This document shows positions 1 to 5,086 of a stretch of 5,086 bases of DNA, one piece after another (the first letter of the stretch is position 1; every line of letters begins with the position of its first letter). Origin of the DNA: Ornithomonoglobus_A sp034090805 (GTDB taxonomy: Bacteria > Bacillota > Clostridia > UBA1381); contig JAXDRV010000130.1 of assembly GCA_034090805.1 (NCBI GenBank), positions 1-5,086 of the forward strand. The letters run 5' to 3'. The notes under the pieces were generated by a model. The model was not told where the DNA came from. It worked only from the letters and a program-made list of their open reading frames with translations, and did not search any database. The position numbers were made by a program, and so were the translations under genes.

Positions 1-837
1 TGATTTGGTATTCTTATCATCCATATTTATTTTAAGTTTTCTCAATGCGGCTGCACAAAAAAGAATGACGATTTTTGACTCTTGGGGTAGCATTTTAAAT
101 TCATTTTCCAACATATCGACAACCTTATATGAAGTTTCAAAATGTGTCAAGTATTCGCAGAATGCATATTTTAAGCATTTTTCAAAATATGAATCGCTGT
201 TTTCTTCTATATCTTTATATATAATTTTGTCAAAACATTCCAAGTCTTTGCCAAACTGCTCTATATTGTAGTTCTTCTTTTTGGGTAATGTATATGCATA
301 CATCATTTTAATTATATCCTTTGAAACAATCCTGTCGTGAACCGCCTCATCACTTATTTCATCACTTTGTTTCTTTCTGTTCATCCTGTACTTAAATAAA
401 AATTCGAATATAAGAAATTTATCCACGGTCATATTACTAAAGGTGTCCTTTGGGTGATTATGGATATTACATATTTTTGCAAAAACTCTGCTTCTTGACT
501 TATACAATGCATTCGAGCCAAGGTTGTCTGAGGATAAAACTTCAGCCGGATGTGCATCGGCAAGCATTTGAGCATAGGAAAAAACAGGCATATGCTCCAA
601 CATAAGATTTGAACATACTTTATAAAAGCAAACCATGGTTAATTCTTCGGGAGTGATTGCGTATATTTCGTATAGTTTTTTTATTCCGGGCTTTTTACCA
701 AGAATGGATGGCGGTAAAAATGTATATGCAATTTCTATTAAATATATATCGATGAGGCAACGTATTGCAGCATATATTTTTTGGTAGTATTGTTTGCAAG
801 TTATTCTTTTGCCGCATTTTTGACAATTCCAATTCAT
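1..837 (-). CDS. Unrecognised cysteine-rich protein, C-terminus cut off by window edge
   Basis: An open frame reads from an ATG at 837 to base 1 without a stop, giving at least 279 residues; the C-terminus lies outside the window. The start is well fixed by an AAGGAGGT site 7 nt upstream. The protein begins MNWNCQKCGK, so C5 and C8 form a CxxC knuckle that could be half of a zinc ribbon; C14 and C27 follow, but no second CxxC is visible. I count about 11 cysteines in the visible part. The rest looks soluble, mostly helical and rich in Lys, Glu, Ile, Leu and Tyr; I see no signal peptide or clear membrane segment. A hydrophobic stretch at about 21-41 is broken by R26, D30 and E35. I recognise no family and assign no function. 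GC content on sampled lines is about a third, against roughly half in glnN and aspS, which fits an accessory or transferred gene. It has its own promoter downstream of the tRNA terminator. Confidence 0.8.
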   Translation of the reverse strand, partial: MNWNCQKCGKRITCKQYYQKIYAAIRCLIDIYLIEIAYTFLPPSILGKKPGIKKLYEIYAITPEELTMVCFYKVCSNLMLEHMPVFSYAQMLADAHPAEVLSSDNLGSNALYKSRSRVFAKICNIHNHPKDTFSNMTVDKFLIFEFLFKYRMNRKKQSDEISDEAVHDRIVSKDIIKMMYAYTLPKKKNYNIEQFGKDLECFDKIIYKDIEENSDSYFEKCLKYAFCEYLTHFETSYKVVDMLENEFKMLPQESKIVILFCAAALRKLKINMDDKNTKS

Positions 838-844
838 TAAAAGG

Positions 845-852
845 ACCTCCTT
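845..852 (-). promoter_or_regulatory. Ribosome-binding site of the left-edge gene
   Basis: The minus strand reads AAGGAGGT, a near-perfect anti-16S match, 7 nt before the ATG at 837. It decides the start of an open frame that runs off the window and supports real translation of the unrecognised gene. Confidence 0.85.
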
Positions 853-912
853 AAGATATGCAATTAATTGTAAAATATATAAATGGTATTAAATAGCATT
901 AAGAAAAATATC

Positions 913-936
913 TGTATGCTAATTTGTGTGCTAATT
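913..936. repeat. Tandem 12-bp direct repeat at the promoter start region
   Basis: Two adjacent 12-mers on the plus strand, TGTATGCTAATT (913-924) and TGTGTGCTAATT (925-936), differ at one position. On the minus strand they read AATTAGCACACA then AATTAGCATACA. The first copy overlaps the last bases of the TATAAT box and the expected start site; the second lies in the early transcript. The position suits a repressor operator or a helical-phase tandem site, but a short chance duplication in AT-rich DNA is also possible. Confidence 0.55.
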
Positions 937-962
937 ATATCATACATTAAGTGAAAATACAA
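934..962 (-). promoter_or_regulatory. Sigma-A-type promoter for the left-edge gene
   Basis: On the minus strand a perfect -10 box TATAAT (939-934) is preceded, after 17 nt, by TTGTAT (962-957), a weak -35 matching TTGACA in its first three bases. Transcription would start near 927, leaving a leader of about 90 nt before the ATG. The promoter lies between the tRNA-Trp terminator and the gene, so the gene can be transcribed independently. The weak -35 with a perfect -10 suggests modest or activator-dependent strength (inference). Confidence 0.6.
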
Positions 963-1000
963 GATAAATGTGAAAAATGCCGATGATTTTTTTGTGAGTC

Positions 1001-1043
1001 AAAAAACAAAAATGGCTCAAAACCTTAGGTTCTAAGCCATTTT
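1001..1043 (-). terminator. Intrinsic terminator of tRNA-Trp
   Basis: The arms AAAATGGCT (1009-1017) and AGCCATTTT (1035-1043) are perfect inverted repeats. An inner 5-bp inverted repeat, AACCT/AGGTT (1021-1025 and 1027-1031), extends the hairpin. On the minus strand the stem is followed by TTTTTGTTTTTT, a good U-tract. It lies 4 nt beyond the encoded CCA of the tRNA, so it ends the tRNA transcript and insulates the downstream gene, which has its own promoter. Confidence 0.85.
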
Positions 1044-1046
1044 CTT

Positions 1047-1122
1047 TGGCAGGGGTACAAGGACTCGAACCTTGGGCACGCGGTTTTGGAGACCGCTGCT
1101 CTACCAACTGAGCTACACCCCT
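1047..1122 (-). tRNA. tRNA-Trp (anticodon CCA)
   Basis: The minus strand folds as a full cloverleaf. The acceptor stem is AGGGGTG/TACCCCT, with one G-T pair at its inner end. The D-arm is GCTC-loop-GAGC with AGTTGGTA in the loop. The anticodon stem GCGGT/ACCGC encloses the loop CTCCAAA, with anticodon CCA at 1089-1087. The T-arm is CAAGG-TTCGAGT-CCTTG. The discriminator is G (1050), and the 3' CCA is encoded at 1049-1047. Anticodon CCA reads UGG, so this is the tryptophan tRNA. It is a single-gene unit with its own strong promoter and terminator. Confidence 0.97.
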
Positions 1123-1140
1123 AAAATCAATTACTTATAT

Positions 1141-1200
1141 ATTATACTCTAATTTTCTTAAATTGTCAAGCCTTTTTTTTTAAAATTTTATATATTTTTT
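1141..1200 (-). promoter_or_regulatory. Strong tRNA-Trp promoter with UP-like tract
   Basis: The minus strand has a perfect TTGACA (1169-1164), a 17-nt spacer and a perfect TATAAT (1146-1141). Transcription should start near 1134, about 12 nt before the mature tRNA 5' end. Directly upstream of the -35 box, 1200-1173 is made only of A and T, with runs of A and T on the minus strand, as expected of an UP element contacted by the RNA polymerase alpha C-terminal domain. The boxes are seen directly; the UP role is inferred from position and composition. Confidence 0.88.
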
Positions 1201-1399
1201 GCGTTTTTTGTCAATTAAATCTATATATCAATATCTCACACACAAAATCATCCATTAATATACCGTGCTGTACAAAAACATAATTCCGAAAATAAGCCTG
1301 TTATCACTTTGCTCCGCAAAAGGATTGCTGCACGTTGCAATGCCAAAGTATATGTTAAGCTGCTGAGCGGGGTAATCTTCTCCGCTTATTTTTAAAATT
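1201..1399. other. Intergenic stretch with no supported gene
   Basis: The space between glnN and the tRNA is 322 bases. Outside the glnN hairpin and the tRNA promoter, 1201-1254 is AT-rich and featureless. The part at 1255-1399 is less AT-rich and has a minus-strand frame ending in a stop at 1257-1255 that reads like protein (it includes ISGEDYPAQQLNIYFGIA), but it has no ATG and no good ribosome-binding site after the glnN hairpin. A minor inverted repeat AGCGG/CCGCT lies at about 1366-1386. It could be decayed coding sequence or an RNA; I cannot support either firmly. Confidence 0.4.
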
Positions 1400-1429
1400 A
1401 ATACCTCTCGTGAAAACACGAGAGGTATT
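1400..1429 (-). terminator. Hairpin terminator after glnN
   Basis: AATACCTCTCGTG (1400-1412) and CACGAGAGGTATT (1417-1429) form a perfect 13-bp stem with a 4-nt loop, 15 nt past the glnN stop. On the minus strand it is followed by AATTTTAAAAATAAG, so the U-tract is poor for a classic intrinsic terminator. The stem can still stop polymerase inefficiently or protect the mRNA 3' end. It is the only strong hairpin near the end of glnN. Confidence 0.7.
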
Positions 1430-1444
1430 TGATTATATGTGAAA

Positions 1445-3529
1445 TTATATGAAATAGAGCAGCTCCGTATATGTCGGGAATGGCCAGTATTCCTTGGCAA
1501 CCATTGTTTCAAGGGCGTCTGCAACGGCTCTTACATCGTCCATTGCGGGCAGCACGTTGTCCTTATAGTATGCGGCAATCTCAAGTGCATCGCCTTCTGT
1601 GAGAGCCTTTGAGGCTATGTCGTCAAGCACATCTGTCTTTGCAATAAGCGATTCCGTAAGCTCCGACAGCTTTGCGGCTTTCTCTTTTTCCCTGGGAACG
1701 CTTATGCCGATCGCTTCTTTCTTCGCTACATCCTTAACGATAAAGCTTGTGTATTCAAGGCAAGCGGGGAGAATTTCCTGCTTTGACATTTCAAGAGCCG
1801 TAAGCATCTCTATATGAAGTGCCTTTGAATAATCCTCAAGAAGGATCTCCGTTCTTGTCTGTGTTTCCACTCTTGTGAATACGTTATGCTTTTCAAACAT
1901 TGCAAGCGACTTCTCCGATACAAAGTAGGGGAGAGCGTCCACGGTTGTCTTGAGGTTGGGCAGACCGCGTCTTGCAGCTTCTTCAACCCATTCATCACTA
2001 TAGCCGTTGCCGTTGAAGATGATTCTCCTGTGCTTCTTGAATGCGTCTATGGCAATTTCCATAGCCTTTGCCGTAACGTCCTCGGCACCCTCAAGCTGAT
2101 CCGCGAACTGCGAAAGTGCTTCTGCAACGATTGTGTTGATTACTATATTAATGCCTGCTACCGACTGCGATGAACCGGGCATTCTGAACTCGAATCTATT
2201 TCCGGTAAACGCAAACGGCGATGTTCTGTTTCTGTCGGTTGAATCTCTCTTAAGCTTCGGAAGCGCCTCAACGCCTGTTTCAAGATAAGCCGCAGCCTTT
2301 GCAGCGCTTGATTCTTCGCCGCTTACAAGATGATTTACAACCTCCTCAAGCTGTTCGCCGAGATAAATCGAAACAATTGCCGGGGGAGCCTCATTAGCAC
2401 CAAGTCTGTGGTCGTTGCCTGCTGTTGCAACTGCAAGACGAAGAATTTCGGCATACTCGTCAACAGCCTTGATAACTGCCGCAAGGAACAGAAGGAACTG
2501 TGTATTTGCAGCGGGGTCTTTGCCCGGCTTTAACAGGTTTTCTCCGTCCGATGTACCGATTGACCAGTTATTATGCTTACCTGAGCCGTTGATGCCCTCA
2601 TACGGCTTTTCGTGGAGCAGACATACAAGACCGTGTCGGCTTGCAACCTTCTTAAGAACCTCCATTGTAAGCTGGTTATGATCCGTTGCTATGTTTGTAG
2701 TTGAGAAAATGGGAGCAACCTCGTGCTGAGCGGGGGCAACCTCGTTGTGCTTTGTTTTATTGAACACACCGAGCTTCCACAGCTCCTCGTCAACCTCTTT
2801 CATGAAGGAGGAAACTCTTTCCTTGATCTGACCGAAATAGTGATCCTCAAGCTCCTGACCCTTTGCCGGCATTGCTCCGAACAGCGTTCTGCCTGTCAAA
2901 AGAAGGTCCTTACGCTTCATATAAAGCTCTTTGTCAACAAGGAAATATTCCTGCTCCGGACCTACGTATGAAACAACTCTTGACGGTGATTTGCCGAAGC
3001 AATACAGAACTCTCTTTGCCTGCTTTGAAATAGCATCCATTGAACGCAGAAGCGGCGTCTTTTTGTCAAGAACCTCGCCTGTATATGAAACGAACGATGT
3101 CGGAATACACAGCGAATCATCCTTAATAAACGCATATGACGTAGGATCCCATGCGGTATAGCCTCTTGCCTCAAAGGTAGCTCTTAAACCGCCTGAGGGG
3201 AACGATGATGCGTCCGGCTCACCCATAACAAGCTCCTTGCCCGTAAATTCATTGATTACCGTACCTTCGTCCGTAGGCTGGATAAACGCATCGTGCTTTT
3301 CTGCCGTTACGCCTGTCATAGGCTGGAACCAGTGGGTGTAGTGCGTACAGCCGTTTTCGATTGCCCAGTCCTTCATAGCGTTGGCAACAACATCCGCAAC
3401 CTTGGGGTCGAGAGCCGTTCCGTCATTGATCGTCTTCAAAAGCGACTCATAGGTGCCTTTGGGAAGACGTGCTTTCATCGTAGGCAGGTTGAACACCTTA
3501 CTGCCGAAGATTTCCGATACATTACTCAT
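1445..3529 (-). CDS. glnN: Glutamine synthetase type III
   Basis: This enzyme makes glutamine from glutamate, ammonia and ATP in the cytoplasm, the main entry of ammonia at low nitrogen. At 694 residues it matches the GSIII family (about 700) and is much longer than GSI (about 450-470). Signatures seen: GPEQEYF (190-196) with metal/substrate glutamates, NEVAPAQHE (262-270), the hallmark GINGSGKHNNWS (312-323), HRLGANEAPPA (374-384), and FEFRMPGSSQS (446-456) with the arginine segment of the active site. The first 120 residues and the region after about 480 are GSIII-specific. The ATG is fixed by AGGAGG 9 nt upstream. Known GSIIIs are dodecamers and lack the adenylylation control of enterobacterial GSI. 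It has its own promoter, a terminator-like hairpin in its leader and a hairpin after its stop. The frame is intact with no missing motif. aspS lies upstream on the same strand. Confidence 0.97.
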   Translation of the reverse strand: MSNVSEIFGSKVFNLPTMKARLPKGTYESLLKTINDGTALDPKVADVVANAMKDWAIENGCTHYTHWFQPMTGVTAEKHDAFIQPTDEGTVINEFTGKELVMGEPDASSFPSGGLRATFEARGYTAWDPTSYAFIKDDSLCIPTSFVSYTGEVLDKKTPLLRSMDAISKQAKRVLYCFGKSPSRVVSYVGPEQEYFLVDKELYMKRKDLLLTGRTLFGAMPAKGQELEDHYFGQIKERVSSFMKEVDEELWKLGVFNKTKHNEVAPAQHEVAPIFSTTNIATDHNQLTMEVLKKVASRHGLVCLLHEKPYEGINGSGKHNNWSIGTSDGENLLKPGKDPAANTQFLLFLAAVIKAVDEYAEILRLAVATAGNDHRLGANEAPPAIVSIYLGEQLEEVVNHLVSGEESSAAKAAAYLETGVEALPKLKRDSTDRNRTSPFAFTGNRFEFRMPGSSQSVAGINIVINTIVAEALSQFADQLEGAEDVTAKAMEIAIDAFKKHRRIIFNGNGYSDEWVEEAARRGLPNLKTTVDALPYFVSEKSLAMFEKHNVFTRVETQTRTEILLEDYSKALHIEMLTALEMSKQEILPACLEYTSFIVKDVAKKEAIGISVPREKEKAAKLSELTESLIAKTDVLDDIASKALTEGDALEIAAYYKDNVLPAMDDVRAVADALETMVAKEYWPFPTYTELLYFI

Positions 3530-3538
3530 TTCAAAATA

Positions 3539-3544
3539 CCTCCT
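3539..3544 (-). promoter_or_regulatory. Ribosome-binding site of glnN
   Basis: The minus strand reads AGGAGG inside TAGGAGGTA, 9 nt before the ATG at 3529. It decides between the ATG at 3529 and internal starts. It lies about 40 nt after the leader hairpin, outside its stem, so control by simple site occlusion is not suggested. Confidence 0.85.
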
Positions 3545-3571
3545 AATTTATATAAGTTAGCAAACGACAAC

Positions 3572-3590
3572 TTTTGATGATTTATCAAAA
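3572..3590 (-). other. Second leader hairpin of glnN
   Basis: The minus strand reads TTTTGAT, a 5-nt loop, then ATCAAAA: a 7-bp perfect stem. It abuts the base of the larger hairpin at 3591-3624, and its 5' arm uses four of the uridines of that hairpin's U-tract. In the finished RNA the two hairpins could stack end to end. During transcription it forms only after polymerase has passed the U-tract, so it cannot by itself prevent termination. Confidence 0.55.
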
Positions 3591-3624
3591 AAGGGTATTT
3601 TATATTTACATATAAAACACCCTT
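3587..3624 (-). terminator. Terminator-like hairpin in the glnN leader (possible attenuator)
   Basis: On the minus strand AAGGGTGTTTTATAT (3624-3610) pairs with ATATAAAATACCCTT (3605-3591): 15 bp with one G-U wobble and the loop GTAA. It runs into TTTTTT (3592-3587), so it has the stem and U-tract of an intrinsic terminator. It lies after the consensus promoter at 3696-3669 and about 58 nt before the glnN ATG, so read-through is needed to express glnN from that promoter. It may be a conditional terminator, or a constitutive one ending aspS transcripts if glnN starts elsewhere. No clear antiterminator pairing is seen in the roughly 38 nt between the predicted start site and the hairpin. Confidence 0.75.
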
Positions 3625-3668
3625 GTCTTATCATATACTAACTTTGTTAACTTGTTATTACATAAATA

Positions 3669-3696
3669 ATTATATCACTTATTTGACAAATGTCAA
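3669..3696 (-). promoter_or_regulatory. Consensus promoter of glnN
   Basis: The minus strand has TTGACA (3696-3691), a 16-nt spacer and TATAAT (3674-3669). Both boxes are perfect; the spacer is one short of optimal. The predicted start is near 3662, giving a leader of about 130 nt. It separates glnN from aspS as a transcription unit. The -35 box is half of an inverted repeat, a common place for a repressor site. Confidence 0.82.
3683..3696. promoter_or_regulatory. Inverted repeat over the glnN -35 box, possible operator
   Basis: TTGACA and TGTCAA form a perfect 6-bp inverted repeat with a 2-nt centre (minus strand 3696-3683), so the whole -35 box is one arm. It does not fit the GlnR/TnrA consensus TGTNA-N7-TNACA. 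A dimeric regulator could bind it and block polymerase, but part of the symmetry may simply come from the -35 consensus. Confidence 0.4.
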
Positions 3697-3709
3697 TATA
3701 CAAAATGTA

Positions 3710-3732
3710 GGATTAATTTGTTTTTTTAATCC
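3710..3732 (-). terminator. Weak hairpin after aspS
   Basis: GGATTAA (3710-3716) and TTAATCC (3726-3732) form a 7-bp stem with a 9-nt loop rich in A on the minus strand, 24 nt past the aspS stop. Only two GC pairs are present and the following TACATTTTG is a poor U-tract, so termination would be partial. Some aspS transcripts may continue into glnN. Confidence 0.4.
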
Positions 3733-3756
3733 AATAAATTGTGAATTATGACTTTA

Positions 3757-5067
3757 TCACGGGTCGAGATGGTGAATATCCCTTGGGAACATACTTGCCT
3801 GACGGATATTTGCGAGGTTTAAAAGCTTCATTACAAGCCTTTCAAGACCTATGCCCAGTCCTCCGTGGGGAGGCATACCGTATTTGTGTATGTCAAGATA
3901 TGCGCCAAGCTCCTCAGGCTCGATTTTATATCTGCGTAGCTTTTCGAGCTGTTCGTTATAATCGTGTATGCGCTGACCGCCCGTTGTTATTTCCAGACCT
4001 CTGAAAAGCAGGTCGAAGCTTTCGGCAAGCTTGGGATCGTCCTTGCTGTCCATGGCATAGAACGGACGTTTAAGTCCCGGAAATTTTGTTACAAATATAA
4101 AGTCACTGCCGTATTTTTCCTTTGCGTATTCACATAGACGAACCTCATCGGACGGGTCGAGATCGAATTGATTATGCTCCTTGCCGAGAATGTCAAGTGC
4201 CTCAAAGAATGTCACCGCCGGAATTTCGCCTATTGACGGCAGCTCTGCGCCGAGCATCTCAAGCTCATACGAATAATTTTTTTCGAGATATTCCACAACG
4301 TGCTTGAGCATGGCTGTTTCCATGTTCATGACGTCGGTCATGTCGTGTATAAAGCCCATTTCAAAATCAAGACCTATATATTCATTAAGGTGTCTTGTGG
4401 AATTGTGCTTTTCCGCGCGGTAGACGGGGGCAATTTCAAAAACTCTGTCAAAAAACGCCACGCACGTTTGCTTGTGAAACTGCGGACTTTGCGCAAGATA
4501 AGCGTCATTTCCGAAGTATTTCAGCTTAAAAATATTTGCGCCGCCCTCAGCTCCCGCCGCAACGATTTTCGGGGTGTGTATCTCCGTAAAGCCTTGAGAG
4601 AGCATAAATTCTCTGAATCCGGAAACCACGCCCTCGGAAATTTTGAACACCGCACGTTCGTCAGGGTGACGGAGTGCAACGGAACGGTAGCTCATGTTTG
4701 TTTCGAGTGAGCAGCCGAGCTTTTTGCTTGAAACGTGAAGCGGATATTCTGCCGCCGGCTTTGACAGCACCGTAACGGACGAGAGCAGAATCTCATATCC
4801 GTTCGCTGCACGCTGCTCATGCTTTACCGAACCGCTTATTTCAACATATGAGCCCTCGCATAAATTGTCTATATCGTCACTGCATACGTCCGAGGAGTAT
4901 ACGGACTGTAGAAGATATTTGCCTGTTCTTAATATTACAAATGAAAACCCGCCCATGCTGCGTATTTTGTGAACGCAGGCGCAGAATGTGATTTCTCCGC
5001 CGACGGCTTTTTCCAAATCCTCAAGGGTTATTTCGTGAATAAGACCCTGACCGCTGATTTGCTGCAT
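3757..5067 (-). CDS. aspS: Archaeal-type aspartyl-tRNA synthetase, probably non-discriminating (aspartate--tRNA(Asn) ligase type)
   Basis: This class II synthetase attaches aspartate to tRNA-Asp and probably also to tRNA-Asn. At 436 residues it has the archaeal/eukaryotic AspRS length and lacks the GAD insertion of the usual bacterial enzyme (about 590). An N-terminal OB-fold anticodon-binding domain (about 14-105) precedes the catalytic core: motif 1 around GFTEIHTPKI (159-168), flipping loop AEGG (173-176), QSPQ (193-196) for aspartate recognition, motif 2 with YRAEKHNSTRHLNE (216-229; R217, E219), GLEITTGGQR (357-366), and motif 3 GGLGIGLERL (402-411; R410). H33 replaces the tryptophan typical of discriminating archaeal AspRS in the OB-fold, which suggests tRNA-Asn is also accepted; Asp-tRNA-Asn would then need GatCAB. 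The ATG has GGGAGG 8 nt upstream. Asparaginyl-tRNA synthetase is a related alternative, but the motif 2 context is AspRS-like. Confidence 0.93.
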   Translation of the reverse strand: MQQISGQGLIHEITLEDLEKAVGGEITFCACVHKIRSMGGFSFVILRTGKYLLQSVYSSDVCSDDIDNLCEGSYVEISGSVKHEQRAANGYEILLSSVTVLSKPAAEYPLHVSSKKLGCSLETNMSYRSVALRHPDERAVFKISEGVVSGFREFMLSQGFTEIHTPKIVAAGAEGGANIFKLKYFGNDAYLAQSPQFHKQTCVAFFDRVFEIAPVYRAEKHNSTRHLNEYIGLDFEMGFIHDMTDVMNMETAMLKHVVEYLEKNYSYELEMLGAELPSIGEIPAVTFFEALDILGKEHNQFDLDPSDEVRLCEYAKEKYGSDFIFVTKFPGLKRPFYAMDSKDDPKLAESFDLLFRGLEITTGGQRIHDYNEQLEKLRRYKIEPEELGAYLDIHKYGMPPHGGLGIGLERLVMKLLNLANIRQASMFPRDIHHLDP

Positions 5068-5075
5068 TGTTTCTT

Positions 5076-5081
5076 CCTCCC
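5076..5081 (-). promoter_or_regulatory. Ribosome-binding site of aspS
   Basis: The minus strand reads GGGAGG, 8 nt before the ATG at 5067. It confirms that the full N-terminus of aspS lies inside the window; any promoter is beyond the right edge. Confidence 0.8.
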
Positions 5082-5086
5082 TTTTT

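Noticed and set aside
5..271. Plus-strand open frame of 88 codons
   Set aside because: Antisense to the well-supported minus-strand gene with a strong ribosome-binding site; no start context of its own.
861..870. Perfect 10-bp palindrome CAATTAATTG in the leader of the left-edge gene
   Set aside because: Short, AT-only core in AT-rich DNA; expected by chance and not placed over a promoter box.
1201..1399. Plus-strand promoter for an antisense RNA running into the 3' end of glnN
   Set aside because: An antisense RNA has been described for a clostridial glnA, but I found only weak partial boxes (such as TTGTCA near 1208) with no matching -10 at proper spacing.
3530..3662. T-box, known riboswitch or ANTAR dual-hairpin in the glnN leader
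   Set aside because: No T-box sequence, too little RNA before the terminator-like hairpin, and no pair of hexaloop stems with A and G at loop positions 1 and 4.
4300..4710. Plus-strand open frame of 136 codons inside aspS
   Set aside because: It is antisense to a strongly conserved synthetase, has no ribosome-binding site and no recognisable protein features. Other plus-strand frames inside glnN and aspS are rejected for the same reason.
1..5086. CRISPR array, insertion sequence, origin or phage module
   Set aside because: No regularly spaced repeats, transposase or integrase reading frame, terminal inverted repeats or DnaA-box cluster were seen.

Overview
The window looks like a chromosomal segment of a Gram-positive anaerobe of the class Clostridia, most likely a Ruminococcus/Oscillospiraceae-type gut bacterium. 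The reasons are a type III glutamine synthetase, a short archaeal-type aspartyl-tRNA synthetase, strong AGGAGG ribosome-binding sites, consensus sigma-A promoters in AT-rich spacers, and an encoded CCA on the tRNA. The genus is an inference; no marker in the window fixes it. Every gene I can support lies on the minus strand, so transcription runs from high to low coordinates.

Layout in transcription order. (1) 5067-3757: aspS, an archaeal-type, probably non-discriminating aspartyl-tRNA synthetase. It is complete, and its ribosome-binding site lies just inside the window edge. (2) 3756-3530: a spacer with a weak hairpin after aspS, a consensus promoter whose -35 box lies in a 6-bp inverted repeat, and a leader of about 130 nt. 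The leader contains a strong intrinsic-terminator-like hairpin upstream of the next start codon. (3) 3529-1445: glnN, a complete type III glutamine synthetase, followed by a 13-bp perfect hairpin. (4) 1399-1201: a stretch with no gene I can support. (5) 1200-1001: a tRNA-Trp(CCA) unit with an AT-rich UP-like tract, a perfect TTGACA-N17-TATAAT promoter, the tRNA with encoded CCA, and a terminator. (6) 962-1: a separate promoter, a tandem 12-bp repeat over its -10/+1 region, a strong ribosome-binding site, and the first 279 codons of an unrecognised AT-rich, cysteine-rich gene that runs off the left edge.

How the parts may work together. If the AspRS charges both tRNA-Asp and tRNA-Asn, the cell needs the GatCAB amidotransferase, which uses glutamine as amide donor. 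The adjacent glnN makes glutamine, so the two genes may be functionally linked although they seem to be separate transcription units. The most interesting regulatory feature is the terminator-like hairpin between the glnN promoter and its start codon, which suggests regulation by attenuation or antitermination. The least understood gene is the truncated one at the left edge. I see no CRISPR array, insertion sequence or obvious novel defence or mobile system.
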